Both the position numbers and the translations under genes were made by a program. A stretch of DNA of 64,000 nucleotides from Streptomyces sparsogenes (GTDB taxonomy: Bacteria > Actinomycetota > Actinomycetes > Streptomycetales > Streptomycetaceae), in contig NZ_MAXF01000121.1 of the NCBI RefSeq assembly GCF_001704635.1, positions 19,391 to 83,390 on the forward strand, written 5' to 3'. Under the pieces are notes generated by a model, which was given only the letters and a program-made list of their open reading frames with translations, was not told where the DNA came from and did not search any database. Positions 57,403 through 64,000 of the stretch are shown here, one piece after another (position 1 is the stretch's first letter; every line of letters begins with the position of its first letter).

Positions 57403-58662
57403 CTAGGAGCCGGGCGCCACCGCCCGTTCGGGCCGCTGCTGTCCGTCTTCCGACGGGGGCGGCTGGTGGGAGATCCGGCCCAGCGCGAGGGCGATGTGGC
57501 GGGAGAGCCGGTCCGCCACGCCCGCCTCCGCCATCTCGAACGCCCCGCGCCCACCCGTACGGAAGAGGGTGAGCGCGCCCAGCACCGGCTCCGCGGGCGA
57601 GACCCGCAGCGGGACGCACAGCAGCGAGGTGACGTCCTCGCGGACCAGGACGGGCGCGCCCGAGGCGTCCCGGCCGAACGCGTCCGCGTCATGGGGCCGC
57701 ACCTGCAACGCGGAGACCCCGTCCCGTATCGCCTCCGCCACCAGCGGGCAGCCGGCCGGGTCCTGCTCGGCCACCGAGGTCACGCGGTCCGCCGTGGCGT
57801 CGGGCGGGCCCAGCGCGACCACCCGGCGGGCGGTCTCGGGCCGCGCCGGGTCGGCGGCCACATCGGCGATCACCCAGTCCGCGAAGCGGCCGTGCAGCAC
57901 GGCGGCCGCCCGGTCCAGCACGGTCTTCGGCCCGCTGTTGGCGAGCGCCACCGTGCCGAGCAGCGTGGTCGCCATGTCGTCGATCAGATCCAGCCGCTCG
58001 GCGTGGCGCGTCACCTCGTCCAGGTCCGGCCGCCGGGCGCCCGGCGGCCGGACCCCGCCGGCCTGGCCCGGGACGGTGGGGGCCGCGACGGCCACCGCGC
58101 CCTCGCCGGTGGGCTGGAAGGTGGCCAGCACGGCGGAGTGCGGCTCGCCCGGCGGGCGCAGCCCGGCGAGCGTCACCCGCAGCGCCCCGTCGCTCCCCGG
58201 CCCCGGCAGGTGCACCACCAGGCTGCGCCCGCCCTCGTCGCGCGCGACCGCGGCGACCTGGGAGCGCAGCACCGCCCGCCCGTCGCGCCGCAGCGACTCG
58301 GTCAGCGGGCGCCCGGTGGCGTAGCCGGCGCGGGTCTGGAACAGCTGGGTGGCCGAGAAGTTCATCCGCCGCACCACACAGTCGCGGTCCAGCAGGACGA
58401 CGGGGATCGGCAGCCGCTGGAACAGGGCGCGCAGCAGCTGCTGCTCGCGCGGGTCGGCGCGCCCCCCGCCGGGGGCCCGGGCGGCCGAGGCCAGCTGCTC
58501 GTACCGCGGCCACAGCACGTCGGCCACGTGCTGGAGCTCGATGAGGGCGGCGTCCAGTGCGGAGAGCCGCTGGTGCGCGGGCAGGGCACGCGCGGTCTGC
58601 AGTTCGGCGACGCGTCTGCGGAAGTCGGTCAGCTCGGCGCCGTACTCGTTTGCCCCGGACAT
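57403..58662 (-). CDS. PAS and GAF domain sensor protein
   Basis: A 419-residue protein without a catalytic output. An N-terminal helical region (FRRRVAELQTARALPAHQRLSALDAALIEL in part) precedes a PAS domain (about 90-175; LPIPVVLLDRDCVVRRMN) and a GAF domain (about 235-390; RHAERLDLIDDMATTLLGTVALANS in part). No kinase, phosphatase or ANTAR motif is found. It may scaffold or modulate the divergent GAF-ANTAR protein. The ATG at 58662 has no clear ribosome-binding site; a GTG lies at 58668. Confidence 0.78.
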   Translation of the reverse strand: MSGANEYGAELTDFRRRVAELQTARALPAHQRLSALDAALIELQHVADVLWPRYEQLASAARAPGGGRADPREQQLLRALFQRLPIPVVLLDRDCVVRRMNFSATQLFQTRAGYATGRPLTESLRRDGRAVLRSQVAAVARDEGGRSLVVHLPGPGSDGALRVTLAGLRPPGEPHSAVLATFQPTGEGAVAVAAPTVPGQAGGVRPPGARRPDLDEVTRHAERLDLIDDMATTLLGTVALANSGPKTVLDRAAAVLHGRFADWVIADVAADPARPETARRVVALGPPDATADRVTSVAEQDPAGCPLVAEAIRDGVSALQVRPHDADAFGRDASGAPVLVREDVTSLLCVPLRVSPAEPVLGALTLFRTGGRGAFEMAEAGVADRLSRHIALALGRISHQPPPSEDGQQRPERAVAPGS

Positions 58663-58818
58663 GCGCACACGGTAACCCGCCCGGAGAGGGGCCCTCGCAC
58701 CGTGGCCCGTTTTCCCGGGGGCGGAGCGGGCAGCCGAGGAGACGGGACGCTACGCGGAGACCCCCCCACCACCACCACCAGCGGAGTGACCAGCGGAGTG
58801 AAAGGAGTGGACCCGAGC

Positions 58819-59595
58819 ATGCCGGATCGTGCCCTCACGCGCGTCTGGGCCTGGCAGACCGACGCGCCGTCCCTGGACCGCGGCCTCGCCGAGCTGGCCG
58901 AACAGGCCGCCTCCTGCACTCCGGACAGCTGCGGGGCCACCGCCACCGCCCTCCTCGGCCCGGACCCCGGCGGGAGCGCCCTGGAGGAACAGCAGACCGC
59001 CGCCACCCACCCCGACCTGTCCCCGCTGGTCTCGGTGCAGCTCGCCTCGGGCGAGGGCCCGATCCCGGCCGCCCGGGCCACCGGCCGCCCGACGGGCGCG
59101 GACGACCTGCTGCACGACCGCAGGTGGCCGCGGTACCGGGCCAGGGCCCTGGAGGCGGGGGTGCGCTCCAGCGCCACCCTGCCGTTCGTCAGCGAGGGCC
59201 TGACCGTGACCATCTCCGTCTACGGGCTGCGGCCCGGCCCCCTGGAGGAGGCCGCCCAGGGAGCCACCCGGCTGCTCGGCGACCTCGCCACCGAGAGCCT
59301 GGCGCGCGACCGGCGCTATCGCGCCGCCCTCACCGAGATCGACCAGCTGGACACCGCGCTGCGCTCGCGCCCGGTGGTCGACCAGGCGTGCGGGATCGTG
59401 ATGTACGTGCTGGGCTGCGACGCGGACGCCGCCTTCGACCTGCTGCGGCGCACCTCCCAGCGGACCAACCGCAAGCTGGCCGAACTCGCCGAGACCGTGG
59501 TGCGCACCCGGGGCCGCGGCATCGAGCCGGAGCTGATCAGGATGGGCCGGCAAGCCAGTCCCGCACCCGCTCGGCCAGCGGACGACCCGTGCTGA
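58819..59595 (+). CDS. GAF-ANTAR transcription antitermination regulator
   Basis: A 258-residue RNA-binding regulator. The GAF domain spans about 15-170; the ANTAR domain (about 180-240) is in LDTALRSRPVVDQACGIVMYVLGCDADAAFDLLRRTSQ, in part, with the A and G residues of the family. ANTAR proteins bind twin-hairpin leaders and permit read-through. No such leader was identified here. The ATG at 58819 is preferred to an overlapping GTG at 58807; AAAGGAG is 11 nt upstream. The 3' end overlaps the convergent hemerythrin gene by 59 bp. Confidence 0.88.
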   Translation: MPDRALTRVWAWQTDAPSLDRGLAELAEQAASCTPDSCGATATALLGPDPGGSALEEQQTAATHPDLSPLVSVQLASGEGPIPAARATGRPTGADDLLHDRRWPRYRARALEAGVRSSATLPFVSEGLTVTISVYGLRPGPLEEAAQGATRLLGDLATESLARDRRYRAALTEIDQLDTALRSRPVVDQACGIVMYVLGCDADAAFDLLRRTSQRTNRKLAELAETVVRTRGRGIEPELIRMGRQASPAPARPADDPC

Positions 59596-60166
59596 CCCCC
59601 GCGCCGGACGCGGCCTCGCCCGACGGGCCGCCGGTCTCGCCGCCCCGCTCCTCGCCGCCCCCGGTGCCGCCCTGCCCGCCGCCGCCCTGCCCGCGGCCGG
59701 GATACGGACGGGTCGGCGTGGCGGTCTTGGCCTCGCCGACCCGCAGCCCGAGCGCCAGCCGCTCCTCCGCGGTGAGCCGCTCGCGCAGCTCCGGAAAGAT
59801 CACGTCCTCCTCTCCCCGGATGTGCATGGACACCACGTCGAACAGATCGCGCACCAGCGAGTCGAACCGCCGGTCCGCCGGGTCCAAGCGGTCCAGATCG
59901 CCCAGGATCCGCTCGGCCTCCAGAAGCTCCTCGATCTCCCGCTCGGCGACCTCGTCGCCGTTGGGCAGGGCCTTGCGGACCGTCGGGTACAGATACTGCT
60001 CCTCGGCGACCGAGTGCCGCACCAGCTCCACCGTGATCCGGTCCACCAGCAGCCGCCGCTGCCCGGGGTCGGCGCTCGCCCGGTACCCCTCGAACAGGTC
60101 CTGCACCTCGCGGTGGTCCGCGGTGAGCAGGTCCACGACGTCGTGTTGCTGAGGCATCGCTGTCAT
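59537..60166 (-). CDS. Hemerythrin HHE-domain protein
   Basis: A 209-residue protein with a diiron-binding HHE domain (about 5-145). Ligand-bearing helices are VVDLLTADHREVQDLFEGY, VRHSVAEEQYLYP and VSMHIRGEEDVIFPELRE. A Gly/Glu-rich disordered stretch follows, then a short helix. It probably senses or stores O2, NO or iron. The ATG at 60166 or the in-frame ATG at 60157 are both possible. It overlaps the GAF-ANTAR gene tail to tail by 59 bp, so the two transcripts are antisense there. Confidence 0.88.
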   Translation of the reverse strand: MTAMPQQHDVVDLLTADHREVQDLFEGYRASADPGQRRLLVDRITVELVRHSVAEEQYLYPTVRKALPNGDEVAEREIEELLEAERILGDLDRLDPADRRFDSLVRDLFDVVSMHIRGEEDVIFPELRERLTAEERLALGLRVGEAKTATPTRPYPGRGQGGGGQGGTGGGEERGGETGGPSGEAASGAGVSTGRPLAERVRDWLAGPS

Positions 60167-60179
60167 GCGCGCCGGGTGC

Positions 60180-60225
60180 CCGTCGCCGCCCCGGGCAAAC
60201 GGCCGTCGCCGCCCCGGGCGAACGG
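60180..60225. repeat. 23-bp tandem duplication between divergent genes
   Basis: CCGTCGCCGCCCCGGGCAAA plus CGG (60180-60202) is repeated at 60203-60225 with one A/G change. It lies between the hemerythrin start and the aminotransferase-fold gene and may double a regulatory site. Confidence 0.8.
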
Positions 60226-60328
60226 CACCGGCCACGTGTCGGCTCCGCCGCCGCATCCGCCGATCTGCGAAGGTGGACAGGGCGGGGAGACAGTCAGTCC
60301 AGTCTGTCGATCCGGAGGTGTGTTTCGA

Positions 60329-61576
60329 ATGCAGCGGGAGCTGGCCGCCCCGGCTCCGGCGGCCCCGGACGACGGCGGCCTGCCGGTCCTCCCCGAGCTG
60401 GCCGCAAGCTTCGCCGAAGCGGCCGGCCGCACCGCGCCCGAGCCGGTCGGCGGCGCCCCGGCGCTGCGCGCCGCCGCCCGCGGCTACTGGGAGCGGCGCG
60501 GCCTGTGGACCGACCCGGAGCACGTCGTGGCCGCCCCCGGCGGGCAGCCGCTGCTGCTCGCCCTGCTCGCCGCGGTCGGCGGCGACGTCCTGCTGACCCG
60601 GCCCAGCGCCGCCTGGTACGCGCCGCTGGCCCGGCTCGTCGGCCGCCCCGCCTACCATGTGCCGGTGCCCGCCGAGTGCGGCGGCGTCCCCGACCCGTTC
60701 GCGCTGCTGGAGACCGTCCGCCGGGTCCGCGCCGAGGACGGCGAGCCGCGGGCCCTGCTGCTGTCCGGCGCCGACGACCCCACCGGCACCACCGCCCCGC
60801 CCGAGCTGCTGCACGAGGTGTGCGAGGCCGCAGTGGCCGAAGGGCTGCTGATCCTCAGCGACGAGACCTGGCGGGACACCGTGCACCACCCCCACGGCAC
60901 GGTGCTGCTCAGCCCCGCCGAGATGCGCCCCGAGGACGTGGTGGTGCTCACCGACCTGGCGGGCGCCTTCACTCCGCCCGGCTGGCCCGCCGCGGTGGCC
61001 CGGTTCCCCGCCACCGAGCGCGGCGTCGAGCTGCGCGAGCGGGTGCTGTCCACCCTCGACGCGGTGCGGGCCGTGCCGCTGCCGCCGGTCGCCGCGGCCG
61101 CCGCCCACGCCCTCGACGAGCCCGAGCCGGTCCGTGAGCGGACCGCGGCCGCGGCCCGCGCCCACGGGGCGGTGGCCGCCGCGGCCTACCGCGCGCTCAC
61201 CGCGGTCGGCGCGCTGTGCCGCCCCCCGCAGGCCGGCCGCCAGCTGTACGCCGACCTCGACGAGCTGCGCGGTGGCCTCGCCGCCCGCGGCATCACCGAC
61301 TCGGTGGAGCTGGAGCGCGAGCTGACCCGGCGGCTCGGCCGGCCCGTACCGGGCGGCCACCGCTTCGGCGACGCCCCGCACACCCTGCGGGTGCGGCTGT
61401 CCACCCTGCCGCTGCTCGGCACCGGGGACCAGGAGCGACTGGCCGCCCTGGCCGCCGCGGACCCGCTGCGCCTGCCGCACGTGGCCGAGGCGCTCACCGC
61501 CTTCGAGACCGCCTTCCGCGAGCTGACCCGGACCGGACCGAGGCCGACCGGCACCGAAGGGAGCCCACTTCCATGA
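60329..61576 (+). CDS. Aminotransferase class I/II-fold protein without any lysine
   Basis: A 415-residue protein with fold-type I architecture: ALRAAARGYWERRGLW, the PGGQPLLLALLAAVGGDVLL region, a modified NPTG box (DDPTGTT), and ILSDETWRD where the PLP-ring Asp normally sits. At the position of the Schiff-base lysine the sequence is LTDLAGAFTPPGW instead of the usual S-K-x-x-x-x-P-G. In fact no lysine occurs anywhere in the protein. It should therefore be unable to form the internal aldimine and may be a pseudoenzyme or binding protein. It overlaps the MBL gene by 4 nt (ATGA). GGAGG precedes the ATG. Confidence 0.85.
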   Translation: MQRELAAPAPAAPDDGGLPVLPELAASFAEAAGRTAPEPVGGAPALRAAARGYWERRGLWTDPEHVVAAPGGQPLLLALLAAVGGDVLLTRPSAAWYAPLARLVGRPAYHVPVPAECGGVPDPFALLETVRRVRAEDGEPRALLLSGADDPTGTTAPPELLHEVCEAAVAEGLLILSDETWRDTVHHPHGTVLLSPAEMRPEDVVVLTDLAGAFTPPGWPAAVARFPATERGVELRERVLSTLDAVRAVPLPPVAAAAAHALDEPEPVRERTAAAARAHGAVAAAAYRALTAVGALCRPPQAGRQLYADLDELRGGLAARGITDSVELERELTRRLGRPVPGGHRFGDAPHTLRVRLSTLPLLGTGDQERLAALAAADPLRLPHVAEALTAFETAFRELTRTGPRPTGTEGSPLP

Positions 61577-62646
61577 CCGACCAGGCCGACCAGGCCCAAC
61601 CGACCGAGCGACGCCCCGCCGGGGCGCGCACCCGCCCGGGCCAGGCGGCGCCCCCCTCGCTCGCCGCCCCGCGCCCCCGCGGCGAGCTCCGCACCTGGCC
61701 GCGGTCGTTCGCCCACCGCCTCACCTCCCCGCTGCCCGGCGTCCGGGCGATCGCCAGACTCGCCCGGGAGGGCCGGCTGCGCCCGCCCGTGGACGCGCTG
61801 CGGCAGATCCCCGAGCTGCCCTTCGAACCGGGCCCGCCGCCGGTCGTCGGGCCCGGGGAGGCGGCGGTCACCTGGGCGGGGCACGCCAGTTGCGTGCTGC
61901 GGGTCGGCGGGCTGACCGTGCTGACCGACCCCGTCTGGTCCCGCCGGATCCTCGGCACCCCGGCCCGGGTCACCCCCGTCGGGGTGCGCTGGGAGGACCT
62001 GCCGCCCATCGACGCGGTGGTCATCAGCCACAACCACTACGACCACCTCGACGCCCCCACGCTCAAGCGGCTCCCGCGCCACACCCCCCTGTTCGTACCG
62101 GCCGGGCTCGCCGCCTGGTGCCGCGCGCGCCGCTTCACCGACGTCACCGAGCTCGACTGGTGGGAGGCGGCCGAAGTGCCGGGCCCGGACGGCCCGGTGC
62201 GCTTCGACTTCGTGCCCGCCCACCACTGGAGCAAGCGCACCCTGACCGACACCTGCCGCTCCCTGTGGGGCGGCTGGGTCATCACCGCCCCGGGCGGCCG
62301 GCGGATCTACTTCGCGGGCGACACCGGCTACGGCCACTGGTTCCGCGAGATCGGCCACCGCTACCCGGGCATCGACCTGGCGCTGCTGCCCATCGGCGCG
62401 TACGACCCGCGCTGGATGCTCCGGCCGGTGCACACCGATCCGGAGGAGGCGGTCCGGGCGTTCGGGGATCTCGGGGCGCGGGCCATGATGCCCATGCACT
62501 GGTCCACCTTCCTGCTCTCCGCCGAGCCCCCGCTGGAGCCGCTGCAGCGGGTCCGCGCCGCGTGGGAGGCGGCGCGGCTGCCGCGCGAGGCGCTGTGGGA
62601 CCTGCCGGTCGGGGCCTCACGCGTCCTCATTAGACCTGACGAGTAG
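61573..62646 (+). CDS. MBL-fold hydrolase of the UlaG/NAPE-PLD-like group
   Basis: A 357-residue metallo-beta-lactamase-fold protein. The Pro/Arg-rich N-terminus (1-50) precedes TWAGHASCVLRVGG, LTDPVWS, the metal motif VISHNHYDHLD (about 155-165), and IYFAGDTGYG and MPMHWSTF with later ligands. This combination is typical of NAPE-PLD-like and UlaG-like phosphodiesterases or lactonases. It is translationally coupled to the lysine-free aminotransferase-fold protein, suggesting joint action. Substrate unknown. Confidence 0.88.
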   Translation: MTDQADQAQPTERRPAGARTRPGQAAPPSLAAPRPRGELRTWPRSFAHRLTSPLPGVRAIARLAREGRLRPPVDALRQIPELPFEPGPPPVVGPGEAAVTWAGHASCVLRVGGLTVLTDPVWSRRILGTPARVTPVGVRWEDLPPIDAVVISHNHYDHLDAPTLKRLPRHTPLFVPAGLAAWCRARRFTDVTELDWWEAAEVPGPDGPVRFDFVPAHHWSKRTLTDTCRSLWGGWVITAPGGRRIYFAGDTGYGHWFREIGHRYPGIDLALLPIGAYDPRWMLRPVHTDPEEAVRAFGDLGARAMMPMHWSTFLLSAEPPLEPLQRVRAAWEAARLPREALWDLPVGASRVLIRPDE

Positions 62647-62710
62647 CGGTAGTTAGTGCATCAGTGGACATAAGTGGCAGGTGGTGCGTACCCCACCTAG
62701 CTTCCTTTTC

Positions 62711-63907
62711 ATGCGCACTCGACAGCTTCGCTACCTGGCGGCCTTCTCGGTCGCCCTCGTCATCGAACTCGGTCCGCTGCCCGCCGCCCACGCCAAGACC
62801 CAGCACGTCGTCCACCCGGGCGAGTCGATCCAGGCCGCGGTGGAGGCCGCCAAGCCCGGCGACACCATCGTGGTCCAGCCCGGCACCTACCGGGAGAACG
62901 TGCTGATCACCACCTCTCGACTGACCCTGCGCGGGTCGGGTGACAAGACCGTCGTCAAGCCGCCCGCGAAGGCCGCCAAGAACCCCGCCAAGGACACGTC
63001 GAAGAAAACACCCAACACGACACCCAAGAAAACACCCAACACGACAGACAAGAAGACGGCCAGGACGACACCCGGGAAGACGGCCAAGAAGGCGGCCGGG
63101 AACTCCTGCGCCACCGCCGAGAGCGGCATCTGCGTCACCGGCACGGCCCAGCGGCCGGTCACCGGTGTCCGGATCCGCTCGCTGAAGGTCACCGGCTTCG
63201 CCAAGAACGGCATCTGGGGGAAGTACACCGACCGGATGGACGTACGCGGCGTGACCTCCGTGAAGAACGGTCAGCAGGGCATCGGCCAGGAGAAGTCCAC
63301 CCGCGGCACCTTCCGCGCCAACACCGCGAAGGACAACGGCCAGGGGGGCGTCTTCCTCGCCAACACCGTCGACGAGGAGGGCGCGGCCCTCGACACCAAG
63401 GGCACCGTCGTCCGCGACAACCACCTGACCGGCAACCGGGTCGGGGTCGGCGTCCGGCGCCTGAGGGTGCTCACGGTCCAGGGCAACACCCTCACCGGCA
63501 ACTGCGGTGGGGTGTTCGTCGTGGGCGACGAGGGGACGCCCCGCGCCGGCGACCTGTCCGTCCTCAACAACAAGGTCTACGAGAACAACAAGTACTGCCC
63601 GCCCAACCCCCGCCTGGACTTCATCCAGGGCACCGGCATCCTCCTCACCGGCGTGGAGGACGCGCGGGTGACGGGCAACACGGTGCGGGACAACGTGGGC
63701 GCGTCGCCGATGTCCGGCGGGATCGTGCTCTTCCCCAGCGTGGTGGGCACCAAGAACGCCCGTAACACCATCAAGGACAACGTGCTGACCCACAACAAGC
63801 CCGCCGACCTCGCCGACCGGGACGCCGGGCCCGGCAACACCTTCGAGGGCAACACCTGCACCGTCTCCGAGCCCGTCGGCCGGTGCGCCAAGGAGACTTT
63901 CCAATGA
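62711..63907 (+). CDS. Secreted right-handed parallel beta-helix protein
   Basis: A 398-residue exported protein. Sec signal RTRQLRYLAAFSVALVIELGPLPAAHA ends near residue 28. The beta-helix begins HVVHPGESIQAAVEAAKPGDTIVVQPGTYRENV in part and continues with NNKV, NTLTGN and NTVRDN rungs, as in pectate-lyase-like or NosD folds. A Lys/Thr-rich insertion (about 85-135) has TPNTTPKKTPNTT repeats, with AAA and ACA codons rare for this genome. It may bind surface polymers. The ATG is chosen from the signal peptide; there is no strong ribosome-binding site. Confidence 0.85.
   Translation: MRTRQLRYLAAFSVALVIELGPLPAAHAKTQHVVHPGESIQAAVEAAKPGDTIVVQPGTYRENVLITTSRLTLRGSGDKTVVKPPAKAAKNPAKDTSKKTPNTTPKKTPNTTDKKTARTTPGKTAKKAAGNSCATAESGICVTGTAQRPVTGVRIRSLKVTGFAKNGIWGKYTDRMDVRGVTSVKNGQQGIGQEKSTRGTFRANTAKDNGQGGVFLANTVDEEGAALDTKGTVVRDNHLTGNRVGVGVRRLRVLTVQGNTLTGNCGGVFVVGDEGTPRAGDLSVLNNKVYENNKYCPPNPRLDFIQGTGILLTGVEDARVTGNTVRDNVGASPMSGGIVLFPSVVGTKNARNTIKDNVLTHNKPADLADRDAGPGNTFEGNTCTVSEPVGRCAKETFQ
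63002..63049. repeat. 24-bp tandem repeat in the beta-helix gene
   Basis: Two in-frame 24-bp units beginning AAGAAAACACCCAACACGAC (63002 and 63026) encode KKTPNTTP/KKTPNTTD. A 24-bp period keeps the frame. Confidence 0.85.
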
Positions 63908-63912
63908 CGTTG

Positions 63913-64000
63913 TCAAGCCGCTGCCGTGACTGGTGGTGTGGCTTGGTAGCACGCTCCGTCGCGGATCATGGCCCACAGGACGTTGGCCCGGCGGCGGGCC
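63913..64000 (-). CDS. IS110-family transposase, C-terminal end only in window
   Basis: The last 28 codons of a minus-strand frame run off the right edge: ARRRANVLWAMIRDG, then CYQATPPVT and a TGA at 63913-63915. The RRRANVLWAMLRDG pattern is that of IS110/IS116 transposases, which use a RuvC-like domain and lack terminal inverted repeats. The stop is 5 bp from the end of the beta-helix gene, so the element abuts it. Confidence 0.75.
   Translation of the reverse strand, partial: ARRRANVLWAMIRDGACYQATPPVTAAA

Noticed and set aside
57403..58662. ANTAR or kinase output domain in the PAS-GAF protein
   Set aside because: The C-terminal region after GAF is only about 30 residues and lacks any known motif.

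Overview
The window is high-GC actinobacterial chromosome, most likely Streptomyces. The signs are strong third-position GC, frequent GTG starts, genes that look leaderless, and the gene families present (ECF41-type sigma factor, SpoIIE-type phosphatase, GAF-ANTAR, DUF5709, MmyB-type regulator, F420-dependent oxidoreductase, Vms1-like and DUF4232 proteins). I count 57 protein genes (two cut by the window edges: a dehydrogenase on the left and an IS110-type transposase on the right), one gene remnant and one complete insertion sequence. I see no rRNA, tRNA or CRISPR.

Layout. 1-7.0 kb: 3-hydroxyacyl-CoA dehydrogenase (cut), HEAT-repeat protein, GNAT acetyltransferase, SDR, MerR regulator, Rv2578c-type radical SAM protein, ECF41-like sigma factor, SRPBCC protein. 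7-20 kb: an MFS exporter fused to three carboxypeptidase-regulatory-like repeats, a membrane protein, a multidomain SpoIIE phosphatase overlapping a methyltransferase, an MmyB regulator divergent from an alpha/beta hydrolase, a GT39-type membrane protein divergent from an OmpR-type two-component system. 20-25 kb: MarR/SDR pair with twin operators, an ATPase gene abutting a DUF4333 remnant, LysR/MFS pair. 25-33 kb: a peptide-degradation run (M55, M20, S9 peptidases) followed by a Sfp-type phosphopantetheinyl transferase, then DUF5107 and DUF5709 proteins. 33.9-35.6 kb: a complete IS1182-type element with CTAG duplications, inserted just upstream of a VOC gene. 36.6-52 kb: a stress island. 52-57 kb: DoxX/LysR, a DUF4232 lipoprotein and a sulfur-transfer group (TauE, MBL-rhodanese, ABM-rhodanese). 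57-64 kb: PAS-GAF and GAF-ANTAR sensors, a hemerythrin, an aminotransferase-fold protein with no lysine, an MBL hydrolase, a secreted beta-helix protein and the end of an IS110-type transposase.

The most coherent system is the stress island. Five promoters with the same architecture (GNNT-like -35, exactly 15 bp, GGNTAC -10, resembling sigma-B-family promoters) precede the Vms1/DUF2795 genes, the CBS gene, an SDR/maleylpyruvate-isomerase-like pair, the decarboxylase/DJ-1/KatE run, and a tightly packed six-gene operon. That operon holds an F420-dependent oxidoreductase, a TPP enzyme, a small membrane protein, a gluconate-dehydrogenase subunit-3-like protein, a GMC oxidoreductase and an enolase-superfamily dehydratase. 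I infer a general-stress regulon with a sugar or sugar-acid oxidation branch, next to catalase and protein quality-control genes.

A second theme is short tandem repeats at the 3' ends of genes. Four minus-strand genes (GNAT, MarR, LysR, methyltransferase) end inside 12-22 bp tandem repeats that cover the stop codon. In LysR the duplication appears to have changed the C-terminus.
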